From Bacillota bacterium (GTDB lineage: Bacteria > Bacillota > Desulfotomaculia > Desulfotomaculales > VENG01): a stretch of 64,000 nucleotides of DNA. Within the stretch, counting starts at the first letter, position 1. Every line of letters starts with the position of its first letter. Under the pieces are notes generated by a model that saw only the letters and a list, made by a program, of their open reading frames with translations, did not search any database and was not told where the DNA came from. The stretch is from assembly GCA_009711705.1 (NCBI GenBank), contig VENG01000004.1, positions 1 to 64,000 on the forward strand, given 5' to 3'. A program made the position numbers and the translations under genes. This document shows positions 8,878 to 17,674 of this stretch, one piece after another.

Positions 8878-9146
8878 GGTGGGACAGTCAGCCTTGAAGA
8901 AGTAATTTTCAGCCAGATTTCAGAGTACTATCGCAAAAATTGAGTGAAACCATTAAACAAGTGATATAATGTTAATCATCGCTTGTATAGTCTTGTACAA
9001 CTGGGGTCCCCGGGCTGGTACGATATTAAACCGGCGTGGAAATATCTATTACGCGCTTCCTGGAGCCGCCCCGTCAGTGGTCTGATAAAAACCTGAGAAA
9101 AAGATCCCAGTTTATGTTTAAGCTAATGAGTTGGAGATTATTATAT

Positions 9147-10019
9147 ATGAGCAATACCAAAGTAACATTTAATCGAAAGATAAAAGGAGCCATTCAATTA
9201 TTTCGACCAGAACTTTCATTTGCCGCTGGAATCTGTGTCATGGCAGGTGAAATAATAGCACTTGGAAGTCTTCCTTCAATTCAAAACCTATTTTACGGTT
9301 TTATTTGTGGCTTTTTTATATCAAGCTCAGCTTTGATACTAAATGATTATTTTGACCTTGAAGTGGATAGGATAAATGCACCCAACCGTCCATTACCTGC
9401 TGGTATCATTTCAACAGCAGAAGTTATTGTATTAACTATAGTCGCTACTGTTATAGGGTTTGTAGCATCTGCTATAATAAGCATATACGCATTAATTGTC
9501 AGCATTATTTTATGGATAATTGGGGTCTTATACAATTGGAAGCTTAAAGAAACAGGTTTGCTGGGAAATTTTATGGTTAGCTTCTCAGTTGCAATAACAT
9601 TTATTCTCGGTGGTTTTATAGTTGGGGATCCCTGGAATGAAATTGTTTTGACATTTAGTATTATGGCTTTCTTTTTGGATCTTGGTGAAGAAATTGCAGC
9701 AGACGCGATGGATATTGAGGGGGATAAAAAAAGAAATTCGAAATCAATTGCGATAATAATGGGTCGTAAAGTTGCTCTAAGTACTTCTAGTATTCTATTC
9801 TCTCTTGTGATTTTGATCAGTTTCATGCCAATCTGTTTTGGTTGGTTAGGAATTAGTTATTTGTTCATGATTTTAATACCCGATACTATAATCATTTTAT
9901 CAGCATTGAAACTTCTAAGAAGTCGAACCTCAGAGGAAGGTCATCTTTGTATAAAGCAAATATATCGTGGTGCATTGTTCTTGCCACTTGTATTTATAAT
10001 TAGCCAATTATTATTTTGA
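9147..10019 (+). CDS. UbiA-family prenyltransferase
   Basis: An integral membrane protein of about 290 residues with eight or nine hydrophobic segments. The first prenyl-diphosphate motif NDYFDLEVD and second motif DAMDIEGDKKRN, which bind Mg and diphosphate, are both present, as is NRPLPAG after motif 1. The family attaches isoprenoid chains to aromatic rings or to glycerol-phosphate in quinone, heme or lipid synthesis. The start is set at ATG 9147 because GGAGA lies ten bases upstream; the frame is open to 9036 but without good signals. No quinone genes lie beside it, so its product is unknown. Confidence 0.82.
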   Translation: MSNTKVTFNRKIKGAIQLFRPELSFAAGICVMAGEIIALGSLPSIQNLFYGFICGFFISSSALILNDYFDLEVDRINAPNRPLPAGIISTAEVIVLTIVATVIGFVASAIISIYALIVSIILWIIGVLYNWKLKETGLLGNFMVSFSVAITFILGGFIVGDPWNEIVLTFSIMAFFLDLGEEIAADAMDIEGDKKRNSKSIAIIMGRKVALSTSSILFSLVILISFMPICFGWLGISYLFMILIPDTIIILSALKLLRSRTSEEGHLCIKQIYRGALFLPLVFIISQLLF

Positions 10020-10042
10020 ATGTGTAATCTGAACTAACGGCA

Positions 10043-11377
10043 TTAACAATCAGGTTGGGCGTGCTGGCCGGTTGGAAGGATTGGTTGTTTAGGTTTGGCA
10101 GTTTTCATATCTAATGCTCTTATTTTTTTAGCCCGTCCGATGGTCAGAGCAAGGATTGAAACAAGTAAGCCGGAAAGGATGAATATAAAACCTATCCCCC
10201 TTCCTTGTCCTGTTCCAATGATGTGCCCGATAGTCTGACCCAATGCCCCATCCGGATAAAATAACGGGTTAAACACGTGATCCGCTAAAAAACCAGCTGA
10301 ACCAAATGCCATTATGTAGCCCGCTTGTGAAATGACAGAAACCAAGGACCAGATCCTGCCCTGTCCTTTATTGTTAATATTCTTTCGGATTAGAACCTCC
10401 AGGCTTGCATTTACAAACGGTAGCGTGCTAAAAAAGAGAAAACCAATGATGATAATCAACACAACTGTAGTGAATAGGCCAATAAGGGCATAAAAAAGAC
10501 CGGCAAGTGCTAGAAACAATGAAAGTGTGAATACTATATTTTGTCTTATTCCGAATATCCCGATAAACAGGCTGCTTACAAGCATTCCGGATGCCATTAC
10601 GGAAAGGGCAATGCCCAGAGTCTTGGAACTGGTTAACGTCAGCATCATGGGCCCAAACAGCGATTGAAACAACCCTATATAAAAGCAAACCACTGATGTT
10701 AGTAGAACCAAACATAAAATTCCTTTCTGGGAGAGAAGATACCGGAAGGAATCAACCATATCAGGGAGAAATTCATGTTTTTCGTGCTTTTTAGGAGTTG
10801 CATTCTGCTTCTTGATCATAAACACTGCGGCAGCAGCAATCAGGAAAGTTATGATATCAATTATTAAAACCAGTTTTATATCAAAAACGCTTATCAGAAA
10901 CCCGGCAATAATAGGAGATACAAGATATTGAGCCGATCCCGCCAATTGAATAAGCCCGCTGGCCTGGGAATAAAACTTTTCTGCAACCAAATCGGATACT
11001 GCAGCCTTATAGGCAGGATTTCGTATAGCTGCGAATACCGAACTAATTGCCACCCCAATATAAATGTGCCATGATTCCATATTTATGGACAACATAACCA
11101 GCAGGATAAATAATAGACCTGTTATTGCACCCGCATCCCCGCATATCATCATCTTCTTGCGATCGAATCTGTCAGCAAGAACCCCGCCAAACGGAAGTAA
11201 AATGAATGACGGCAGAAAAGAGAAAAGAATAATTAAAGAGAAACTCATGGCGGAATGAGTCTTTTGAAAGACAAAGACACCCAATGCGAAAGCTGTAAGT
11301 CCACTTCCCACAGCCGAAAGAAGCTGTCCCGACCAGATAATAAGAAATTTTTCAAAAGTTTTGTCCGGAGTATTCAA
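10043..11377 (-). CDS. MFS efflux transporter
   Basis: A 444-residue permease with twelve predicted membrane segments and the MFS loop motif GGVLADRFDRKK after segment 2. It belongs to the MFS_1/enterobactin-exporter-like group (MdfA/EntS type) that exports drugs or siderophores using the proton gradient. TTG 11377 follows GAGAGG. It is the last gene of a three-gene reverse-strand set with the TetR regulator and CPBP protease, 89 bases after the protease. The TetR protein probably represses it until an exported compound binds. Confidence 0.85.
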   Translation of the reverse strand: MNTPDKTFEKFLIIWSGQLLSAVGSGLTAFALGVFVFQKTHSAMSFSLIILFSFLPSFILLPFGGVLADRFDRKKMMICGDAGAITGLLFILLVMLSINMESWHIYIGVAISSVFAAIRNPAYKAAVSDLVAEKFYSQASGLIQLAGSAQYLVSPIIAGFLISVFDIKLVLIIDIITFLIAAAAVFMIKKQNATPKKHEKHEFLPDMVDSFRYLLSQKGILCLVLLTSVVCFYIGLFQSLFGPMMLTLTSSKTLGIALSVMASGMLVSSLFIGIFGIRQNIVFTLSLFLALAGLFYALIGLFTTVVLIIIIGFLFFSTLPFVNASLEVLIRKNINNKGQGRIWSLVSVISQAGYIMAFGSAGFLADHVFNPLFYPDGALGQTIGHIIGTGQGRGIGFIFILSGLLVSILALTIGRAKKIRALDMKTAKPKQPILPTGQHAQPDC

Positions 11378-11466
11378 ATTTTAACGCCTCTCTCATTAAA
11401 CCAAAACGGTTTTGATTCTATTGATTACCGGGCAATAAAATTGCAGTATCCATATGTATGTTGCCG

Positions 11467-12351
11467 TCAGCACCGATAATCCAAACTACAAACTGACTTA
11501 TATGACGGATTCCTGGATACGGAATGCTTCTTATGGAAAAAACATTCCTTGTTTAATAACACAATAACAGCGGCAACAACAGTGAGAACCGCGGTTTCAA
11601 TACACTTTGTTGCCTGGGACATAGCCAGTATTTCCTGTGACATATTAATAATAAAGTGGAAGAGAATCGCTGCAATAATACTTTTTCTGTTCTTGATACA
11701 AACCCAACTAATAATTATTCCCATGGGAATGATACTCACAAAAAAGTTAACCCCATACCAGATATTTTGGTGAAAAATCTCGTACTGATAGGAATTATTG
11801 ACAAAAATCAGGGGTAGATGCCATAGCGACCAGAATATGCTAAACACAAGCGATGCCCAGAATATGTTATAGCGGCTCTGCAGACTGTCAAAGGCATATC
11901 CCCGCCAACCTAGCTCTTCAAAGCTTGCGGCAAGCAAAAGCAGGAGCAATACCGGGACAAAACCTGACGAAAAAGAAAACCCTTCCGCAAATTGGAACTG
12001 GGAAACCGAACCTCCAAAGGGTAGAGAAAGTACGATAGATGCGAGAACAGATAACGGCATTACGAAAAGAATTACCGGCAGCATCTTCAGCTGTATCAAC
12101 CCCGGGTTGAAAAGCCGGTTGAGATAATCCTTTTTTAAATTGGAATTCTTAGATGTCGCAATCATCGCAACAGAGAGCAAAAATGGGGCCATCAGACCGG
12201 GAAGCATAAATAACATATACAAACCGTTTCTATCGTCATGATGGCTCACATATGCTCCTGCAAACCAAAGGGCATAGGTAATTATAAAGGTCGTAACAAA
12301 ATACAATTTAGGTTTATAGTTGTAGTTCGGTCTAAAAATCTGATGATTCAT
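11467..12351 (-). CDS. CPBP-family intramembrane metalloprotease
   Basis: A polytopic membrane protein of 294 residues with the three CPBP (CAAX protease/bacteriocin-processing) motifs: EELGWRGYAF, the SLWHLPLIF histidine motif, and HFIINMS. These glutamate and histidine residues form the zinc or water-activating site inside the membrane. ATG 12351 is chosen over an upstream ATG because GGGAGG lies nine bases before it and the extra 26 residues overlap the TetR gene. Its position between a TetR regulator and a drug exporter suggests a role in self-immunity or peptide processing; this is inferred. Confidence 0.83.
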   Translation of the reverse strand: MNHQIFRPNYNYKPKLYFVTTFIITYALWFAGAYVSHHDDRNGLYMLFMLPGLMAPFLLSVAMIATSKNSNLKKDYLNRLFNPGLIQLKMLPVILFVMPLSVLASIVLSLPFGGSVSQFQFAEGFSFSSGFVPVLLLLLLAASFEELGWRGYAFDSLQSRYNIFWASLVFSIFWSLWHLPLIFVNNSYQYEIFHQNIWYGVNFFVSIIPMGIIISWVCIKNRKSIIAAILFHFIINMSQEILAMSQATKCIETAVLTVVAAVIVLLNKECFFHKKHSVSRNPSYKSVCSLDYRC

Positions 12352-12382
12352 TAGTAAAACCTCCCGTGATTGGAAAACGTGT

Positions 12383-12994
12383 TTAAATAAATGAAAAAGA
12401 ACCTGGCTTAGCGCCAAATGACCTTTCAATAATTGTCTGCATCGATTGTATCCGTTTCAACTGCTCATCGTGATTCCACTTGAAGAGGCCGGATTCCAGA
12501 AGGAATTGGGATCCAGCCAGAAGGAACTGCACGGTTTCCATGGGATTTTCCACATCAAAGACTGATTCATTCTTGCCTTGTTCAATCACTTGAGCAAAAA
12601 TTGGGGATATCTTTAAAATAATTTCAATGTTAATACGTTCGTGGAGCTCCCTGTTCTCGGGTCGATGCAGGTTTTCCATCAATTCGCTTTCACTATCCAG
12701 AAGCTGGTTTTCCCCCCTCAACATCTGCCGCATTTTATCCATAGCGCTCATTTTCGGTTCATTTGCTATTTTTTTAAATTCCTCGCAGATTTGATCTACC
12801 ATTTTGTGAACAATTGCATCCAGAATATCTTCCTTGGATTTAAAATAGTAATAAAAGGTCCCTTTCGCTACCCCCACCTGCTGGATAATAGCATCCACCG
12901 TCGTGTTGACGTATCCTTGATTTCTAAATAGTTCTTCGGCAGCCAACAGTATCTCCATACGCCGTTCTTGCGGATCTTTAACAATTCGTTTCAT
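12383..12994 (-). CDS. TetR-family transcriptional repressor
   Basis: A 203-residue regulator. Residues 10-60 form the TetR helix-turn-helix (RRMEILLAAEELFRNQGYVNTTVDAIIQQVGVAKGTFYYYFKSK in the full protein), followed by an all-helical ligand-binding domain. A GGAGGTTACTGT ribosome site precedes the ATG. It heads the operon tetR - CPBP protease - MFS exporter; only 31 bases separate it from the protease start. Two operator-like sites overlapping its promoter strongly suggest it represses its own operon. Confidence 0.9.
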   Translation of the reverse strand: MKRIVKDPQERRMEILLAAEELFRNQGYVNTTVDAIIQQVGVAKGTFYYYFKSKEDILDAIVHKMVDQICEEFKKIANEPKMSAMDKMRQMLRGENQLLDSESELMENLHRPENRELHERINIEIILKISPIFAQVIEQGKNESVFDVENPMETVQFLLAGSQFLLESGLFKWNHDEQLKRIQSMQTIIERSFGAKPGSFSFI

Positions 12995-13010
12995 ACAGTA
13001 ACCTCCTTTG

Positions 13011-13062
13011 ACCGACGGTCAGTCGGTATCTATATCTTAACTCTAAACTGACCGTCAGTCAA
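13011..13062 (-). promoter_or_regulatory. TetR operon promoter with two operators
   Basis: On the reverse strand TTGACT (13062-13057), a 17-base spacer and TAAGAT form a SigA promoter. One inverted repeat (ACCGAC, five bases, GTCGGT; 13011-13027) lies just downstream of the -10 box, and a related repeat (TGAC, five bases, GTCA; about 13049-13061) covers the -35 box. Both share the core GACNGNCGGTCAG-type pattern. Occupation of either would block RNA polymerase, matching autorepression by the TetR protein. Confidence 0.78.
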
Positions 13063-13254
13063 TAGGTTTTTAATAAATTACCTATGATAACACCATGCTA
13101 ATCACTAGTTATAGAGCAGCAATTCAAATAGCCAGAGCCGCAATTATAAAACTGAAGGTGGTAAGATCTTCATGGTTCATCTCTTACAAGGCAGCAGCAG
13201 GGGCCATGGTAGCGTCCAGATTTGATGTACAAGCGCATCAAATATTAATGCATG

Positions 13255-13830
13255 TCAAACAGTAGCTATAAAAAGGATTTCATTATAGAACAATCTCCTG
13301 TATTTTTGAATAACTCTAACCTTAAATTTATTACCTTTAAAGAAATCTAAGTACCCCTTTTCAGTTCTGATGTGTTTACCCTTATCTAAAAATCTCATAA
13401 ACCTATTATTGAAACGGGAGTTTTCAAAAAGGCAAGGTTCAATCACGATGATTTTACCATAAGGTTTTAATAGACGTCGGAATTCCTGAAGGTAGAATTG
13501 TATTTCTTTAGGTGCGATATGGTGTAAAACCGCTATTATAACAATGTAATCTAAGGAGCTGGAAGCTACAGGCAATGAATTGCCCTTAAATACCTTAAAA
13601 TTATATTCGGGATATAAATGTTTAGCGTAGGCTATGCGTTTAGAATCAAGATCGACTCCCAAGTAATTAGCCGGGGGAAATAAGCAACTACTTGACCCAA
13701 TTCCACAGCCAAAGTCCAAGACAGTTTTATCGGTAAATTTAAAATGAGATCTGAGGACATTATTAATGTATAGGTCTGTTGTATATTTAGGGCGTACAAT
13801 CCAGTGGTATAATCTGGGGGATAGCTCCAT
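13255..13830 (-). CDS. Class I SAM-dependent methyltransferase
   Basis: A 191-residue protein with the SAM-binding motif I VLDFGCGIGSSS, the acidic end of strand 2 in YLGVDLDSKRI, and motif post-I/IV NSLPVASSSLDYIVIIAVLHHI, as in the Methyltransf_11 group. It methylates an unknown small molecule or lipid. The next stretch LLKPYGKIIVIEP is the usual strand 5 region. A weak GGAGATAAAAG ribosome site lies upstream. It stands alone between the TetR operon and the spore genes. Confidence 0.83.
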   Translation of the reverse strand: MELSPRLYHWIVRPKYTTDLYINNVLRSHFKFTDKTVLDFGCGIGSSSCLFPPANYLGVDLDSKRIAYAKHLYPEYNFKVFKGNSLPVASSSLDYIVIIAVLHHIAPKEIQFYLQEFRRLLKPYGKIIVIEPCLFENSRFNNRFMRFLDKGKHIRTEKGYLDFFKGNKFKVRVIQKYRRLFYNEILFIATV

Positions 13831-13965
13831 GTGGCACTTTTATCTCCTTTTTTATTATTGAAACCTCTTTGGAAATGACCTCTTTTAATCTTTCCCTAGC
13901 AAAGAGTAAAAATAACTTTCTAATCAGGCTCATCTAGGGTTGCATCCGATTTGTCTGATACCGAA

Positions 13966-14004
13966 ATAACCGCAGGTGGAGCAATCCAATCCTGCGGTTA
14001 TCGT
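13966..14004. terminator. Hairpin, possible terminator
   Basis: TAACCGCAGG pairs with CCTGCGGTTA around a short loop. It lies downstream of the reverse-strand DUF1657 gene. The T-run after the stem is weak in both directions. Confidence 0.5.
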
Positions 14005-14035
14005 GTTATTGCTTTTGGAGTTTGCACTTTTTTTC

Positions 14036-14097
14036 TTCAGGTGGGGTTGAATCCCCACCTGAAGCCCCGATGTTTAGCTTTAGCTGAACGAGTTCAC
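14036..14097. repeat. Interspersed two-hairpin repeat, copy 1
   Basis: It contains CAGGTGGGG...CCCCACCTG, then CCCCGATGTT and TAGCTTTAGCTGAAC followed by GAGTTCACT. The same modules recur at 24877-24979. Both copies end exactly at the stop codon of a reverse-strand gene, and the shared GAGTTCACT supplies part of the stop codon region in this copy. Confidence 0.75.
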
Positions 14098-14300
14098 TGC
14101 ATTTTATATTGAGGTTCCTGTTCTTCAATGTAATTCAGCCGGCCCCGCAACTGCTGATTAATACCATCAAGCTGTTGGCTTAAATTTGTAAACATATCTT
14201 TCGCCGTTTTGTCCTGGGTATCCAGAGCAAATGTTTTAATATTTGCCGCCGCCCCTTCAAGGCTGGCCAGTGTTTGATGCATTTTAGTTCCAACCGTCAT
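14094..14300 (-). CDS. DUF1657 protein linked to SpoVA
   Basis: A 68-residue, mostly helical protein of the DUF1657 family (MTVGTKMHQTLASLEGAAAN...RLNYIEEQEPQY). It is a paralogue of the 73-residue protein at the other end of the spoVA cluster; both share the MTV start and the R-L-x-YIE ending. ATG 14300 is chosen because GGAGGTG lies eight bases upstream. It is transcribed divergently from spoVAC. DUF1657 proteins occur in spore-former spoVA2mob-type operons and may accompany SpoVA channel assembly; the molecular role is unknown. Confidence 0.8.
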   Translation of the reverse strand: MTVGTKMHQTLASLEGAAANIKTFALDTQDKTAKDMFTNLSQQLDGINQQLRGRLNYIEEQEPQYKMQ

Positions 14301-14529
14301 TAAATTTGCACCTCCCTCCAATTAAGTTATTTTATATAATCTACCTTTAACCTATAATTAAACCCAAAATAAGTGCAAAAATTCTTTGGATCATGAAAAA
14401 CAAAGCTTATAGTAAATCGGCGTTTGTCAATTTGGTAACACAGGTAATAATTACATATTTTATCTTTAATTAAATTTGTGTTCTTAAGAAAGAATTAGAT
14501 AGGAAAAGCAATATTAGGAGGCCAATATA

Positions 14530-15000
14530 ATGTCACGTGATCCAAAGAAAAAACCATTAACGGTCGACCAAAAAAGGTATACAGAACTGGTGGATAACCT
14601 TACGCCCAGGCCGGCATATTTAAGAAACGGAGCATTAGCCTTTGCTTTTGGAGGTATGGTGGCGGTTGCCGGGCAGTTGATCACAGATTTCTATAGGTTG
14701 ACCTTTAGAATGTCTAGCACGGAAGCCGGTAATCCTGCCGTAGCCACCATGATATTAATAGGGGCATTACTTACCGGATTTGGGGTTTTTGATAAACTGG
14801 CCCGCTATGGCGGAGCTGGTTTATCTGTACCAGTTACCGGCTTTGCCAATTCGGTCGTATCTTCTGCCCTAGAATTTAAACGCGAAGGGCTGGTGTTTGG
14901 AGTAGGCAGTAAAATGTTTATCCTTGCGGGCTCTGTAATTACTTTTGGCGTAGTAACAGCATTTATTATCGGACTGATATACGCAATTTTTAATCTATAG
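14530..15000 (+). CDS. spoVAC: Stage V sporulation protein AC
   Basis: A 156-residue membrane protein with the SpoVAC pattern: a basic soluble N-terminus (KKPLTVDQKRYTELVDNLTPRPAY), then three to four hydrophobic segments. SpoVAC is a mechanosensitive-type channel in the spore inner membrane that lets dipicolinic acid move in during sporulation and out during germination. AGGAGG precedes ATG 14530. It starts the spoVAC-AD-AE set, 19 bases before spoVAD. Expression by a forespore sigma factor (SigG) is expected from the family; no clear SigG promoter was identified by eye. Confidence 0.92.
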   Translation: MSRDPKKKPLTVDQKRYTELVDNLTPRPAYLRNGALAFAFGGMVAVAGQLITDFYRLTFRMSSTEAGNPAVATMILIGALLTGFGVFDKLARYGGAGLSVPVTGFANSVVSSALEFKREGLVFGVGSKMFILAGSVITFGVVTAFIIGLIYAIFNL

Positions 15001-15019
15001 CTTATAGAGATGAGGTGTT

Positions 15020-16036
15020 TTGTTGGCAACTAAGCTGGGGAAACAAACATTCAAGCCGGATACCCCTCCTTATCTTATCAGCACCGGCACAGTTGCCGGT
15101 CCTTTTGAGGGACAGGGGCCCCTGAGAGATTATTTTGACCACATTTATACAGATACATTGGCAGGTGAGCGCAGTTTCGAAAGTGCCGAGAAAGAAATGA
15201 TGACCAATGCTTGTTTTACCTGCCTAAATAAAGCAAATAAAACCCCGCAAGAAGTTGATGTATTTTTAGCGGGAGATATTTTAAACCAAACTATTACCTC
15301 GGGCTTTTCCGCTTTAGAATTGGCCATTCCTTACATGGGGATTTTTGGGGCTTGCTCTACATCTGCTCTGGGATTGGCTTTTGCCACCATGTTAGTGGAC
15401 GGTAATTACGCTAAGTTAGTCCTGGCATCTGCGTCCAGCCATAATTCCAGTGCGGAAAGAAATTATAGGTATCCCACTGAGTACGGGGCAACAAGGAAAC
15501 CTACTACCCAGTGGACTGTTACCGGTGCGGGGGCGGCACTGGTAGCCAAGAAAGGCACCGGCCCCAGGATAACACACTTAACCATCGGTAAGGTACAGGA
15601 TCTGGGTATAAAGGACCCCATGAATCTGGGCGCCGCCATGGCTCCTGCTGCTGCCGCAACTATGGTGCAGCATTTTGCCGATACCGGACGCGGCCCTGAC
15701 TACTATGACCTGGTGGTTACCGGTGACTTAGGTAAATTCGGCCATGAGCTGGCCATAAGATCCTGTGTAACCAAAGGCGGTTTTGACCTGACCAAAAACT
15801 ATGAAGATTGCGGGGTAATGCTATATGACACCGAAAAACAGGATGTTCATTCCGGTGGTAGCGGCTGTGCCTCATCAGCGCTGGTAACCTACGGTTATCT
15901 TTACCAAAAGTTACTGTCCGGGGAATTAAAAAAGATACTATTAGTGGCTACCGGAGCCTTACACAGCGTGACTTCTTTTCAGCAGGGGGCTAATATCCCA
16001 TCCATTGCTCATGCTGTAAGCCTTGAAATGGAATAG
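15020..16036 (+). CDS. spoVAD: Stage V sporulation protein AD
   Basis: A 338-residue soluble protein with a thiolase-like fold, as known for SpoVAD, including FGACSTSALGLAFATMLVDG and HSGGSGCASSALVTYGYLYQ. SpoVAD binds dipicolinic acid and is part of the SpoVA channel complex on the inner spore membrane. The length equals that of Bacillus SpoVAD. It has a TTG start at 15020 (a second TTG follows directly) after GATGAGGTG. Spacing to neighbours shows a single transcript with spoVAC and spoVAE. Confidence 0.93.
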   Translation: MLATKLGKQTFKPDTPPYLISTGTVAGPFEGQGPLRDYFDHIYTDTLAGERSFESAEKEMMTNACFTCLNKANKTPQEVDVFLAGDILNQTITSGFSALELAIPYMGIFGACSTSALGLAFATMLVDGNYAKLVLASASSHNSSAERNYRYPTEYGATRKPTTQWTVTGAGAALVAKKGTGPRITHLTIGKVQDLGIKDPMNLGAAMAPAAAATMVQHFADTGRGPDYYDLVVTGDLGKFGHELAIRSCVTKGGFDLTKNYEDCGVMLYDTEKQDVHSGGSGCASSALVTYGYLYQKLLSGELKKILLVATGALHSVTSFQQGANIPSIAHAVSLEME

Positions 16037-16055
16037 TAAGGGAGGGTAATAAATA

Positions 16056-16415
16056 TTGGAATGGCAAATTTACCCAATGGCCTTTATTATCGGCGGGGCC
16101 ATATGTTTAGCTGCACAATTTATTTTAGACTTTACTAATTTTACGCCGGGACATGTGCTTTCCGGTCTGGTTGTAATCGGAGGAGTTTTGGGTGGACTGG
16201 GCCTTTATGACAAATTAATCGAATTTGCCGGAGCAGGTGCTACCATGCCTATATCAAGTTTTGGCAACTCTCTGGTCCAAGGTGCTATTTCCGAGGCGGA
16301 AAGGAGCGGGGTAATAGGGGTTTTAACAGGTATGTTTGAATTAACCAGCACCGGTATTACGGCGGCGATTATATTTGGTTTTTTTGCCGCTCTGGTATTT
16401 AATCCGGAAGGATAA
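16056..16415 (+). CDS. spoVAE: Stage V sporulation protein AE
   Basis: A 119-residue membrane protein of the SpoVAEb type, with three to four hydrophobic segments and the conserved AGAGATMPISSFGNSL stretch, resembling the C-terminal half of SpoVAC. It is a membrane subunit of the dipicolinate channel. The start is TTG 16056 after GGGAGGG. The gene set lacks SpoVAA, AB, AEa and AF, as is usual for clostridial and spoVA2mob operons. Confidence 0.92.
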   Translation: MEWQIYPMAFIIGGAICLAAQFILDFTNFTPGHVLSGLVVIGGVLGGLGLYDKLIEFAGAGATMPISSFGNSLVQGAISEAERSGVIGVLTGMFELTSTGITAAIIFGFFAALVFNPEG

Positions 16416-16452
16416 AGTTATGAGGAATAAAAATTAAGGGGGAATAGCTGTA

Positions 16453-16674
16453 ATGACTGTTCAAAGTGATCTACAGAAATCTGTGGCCCAGGCCGAATCT
16501 TTAAAGGGATCTTATGATACTTTTGCAACCAGTACTTTGGATAACGCCGCTATGAAAATGTTTCAGGAAATGTCACAGGATATGCAAAGGCATATTGATT
16601 CACTGAATGCTCGTTTAAGTTATATTGAAAAAAACAATCCCATGTACCAGCAGCAACAACAAGCAAAGCCATGA
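16453..16674 (+). CDS. DUF1657 protein, second copy
   Basis: A 73-residue helical protein (MTVQSDLQKSVAQAESLKGS...RLSYIEKNNPMY) closing the spoVA set, with a glutamine-rich tail. AAGGGGGAATAG precedes ATG 16453. It is homologous to the divergent gene at 14094-14300. The flanking of spoVAC-AD-AE by DUF1657 genes is the layout known from spoVA2mob, an operon type associated with heat-resistant spores in Bacillus. The biochemical role is unknown. Confidence 0.82.
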   Translation: MTVQSDLQKSVAQAESLKGSYDTFATSTLDNAAMKMFQEMSQDMQRHIDSLNARLSYIEKNNPMYQQQQQAKP

Positions 16675-16722
16675 AACATTTCAAAATGCATATTTGGTGT
16701 GTATACTAGAAATCTTCATTAT

Positions 16723-16758
16723 AGACGCCCCTTCTTTAATGGGGTGTTCCTCTTTTTT
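16723..16758 (+). terminator. Terminator of the spoVA operon
   Basis: ACGCCCC (16725-16731) pairs with GGGGTGT (16741-16747), followed by a T-rich run. It fits intrinsic termination after the last DUF1657 gene. Confidence 0.75.
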
Positions 16759-16874
16759 AGTAAAAAAATCCTCCCACCGGGGAGGAAAAATAATTACCTT
16801 ATTTCAGTATGCTTCAGCCATATGCCATTTAATATTCTTCCTTTGGGTGTGAGTTTCAGTTATTTATCTTCTAC

Positions 16875-16973
16875 TTAACAAATACCGCCGCCAAAACCTG
16901 TTCCAAACACCAGCAGGATAAGGATTAGGAATAGAATTAATCCGCCTCCACCTGCACCGGCGCCATAAGCCAT
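16875..16973 (-). CDS. YjcZ-family sporulation peptide
   Basis: A 32-residue peptide: a glycine-rich head (MAYGAGAGGGG), one very hydrophobic segment (LILFLILILLVFG) and a glycine-rich end (TGFGGGIC). This is the layout of YjcZ-type small spore membrane peptides. A perfect AAAGGAGG ribosome site lies nine bases upstream of ATG 16973. It lies convergent to the spoVA set, reinforcing a spore role. Confidence 0.82.
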   Translation of the reverse strand: MAYGAGAGGGGLILFLILILLVFGTGFGGGIC

Positions 16974-16984
16974 GAAATTTCCTC

Positions 16985-17299
16985 CTTTGGATTGTTTTAA
17001 CTTCTATATATATACTATGTAATCATGGAGGAAAGTGTTACTTAAAAGGGGGAACGCCCCATCAATAGAAAAGGCGCTCGACAAAGATGACTTTATGGCA
17101 AAAACAAGGTGATTTAGCCTTTACCAAAGCGGACCAGGGCTTAAAAAGCCCAATGTAGCTTTCACGAATTAGAAATATAGCAGTTGAATCGGAATTCGGT
17201 CGCCTATAAGCCTTATGTAAACACTACCTTTAAATTGAAGGGTTAACACAAGCAGAGGTTAATAATCTCCAGCGAGAAGGCATTTATGAAAGCGTTTTT
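16985..17299. other. Spacer, no feature seen
   Basis: Apart from the promoter region of the small spore peptide near 17000-17040, nothing coding or structured was recognised. Confidence 0.35.
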
Positions 17300-17674
17300 T
17301 TAAGATAGCATATCGGCAGCAATATTTATTGCTTTAATTTTATTAGTGGCCCGAACTACCACGTCAGCCCCTGTTTTTTCCTTTAAATCATCTAGTACGC
17401 TTGTAATGTCGTGATTGGTTTGCATAATATTTTCATGCATTTCAGTTATATCCTTCACTTCAATTATATCCCCCTGATCATTGTCACTTTTGAACCACAC
17501 AGCGTAAGTGCACAGTTTAGACTCTTCTAGCTTAATGAAGCTTTCCAGAGCATGTTTTGCCACCGTGTTACGATTCACCTCTGCGGCAGGAGCGGTTCTT
17601 TGTATCTGATCTACAACAGCATCTAATCTTTGTCCTATCTCATCAGAGACCCTAAGACGAATATAGTCTGACAT
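17300..17674 (-). CDS. Putative ribbon-helix-helix DNA-binding protein
   Basis: A 124-residue protein not assigned to a named family. The first 45 residues (MSDYIRLRVSDEIGQRLDAVVDQIQ, then VNRNTVAKHALESFI) look like a strand-helix-helix module of the Arc/MetJ type that binds DNA as a dimer. The rest is mixed alpha/beta and ends in a helix (VVVRATNKIKAINIAADML). GGAGG is nine bases before ATG 17674. It could be a plasmid- or transposon-type regulator given the recombinase next door. Confidence 0.6.
   Translation of the reverse strand: MSDYIRLRVSDEIGQRLDAVVDQIQRTAPAAEVNRNTVAKHALESFIKLEESKLCTYAVWFKSDNDQGDIIEVKDITEMHENIMQTNHDITSVLDDLKEKTGADVVVRATNKIKAINIAADMLS

Noticed and set aside
9036..9146. 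Longer N-terminus for the UbiA protein
   Set aside because: The extra 37 residues are polar and have no good ribosome site, while ATG 9147 has one.
13831..14093. Strong terminator after DUF1657
   Set aside because: The hairpin at 14036-14064 has A instead of T after it in the gene direction, so it is annotated as a repeat; the one at 13966 is only a weak candidate.
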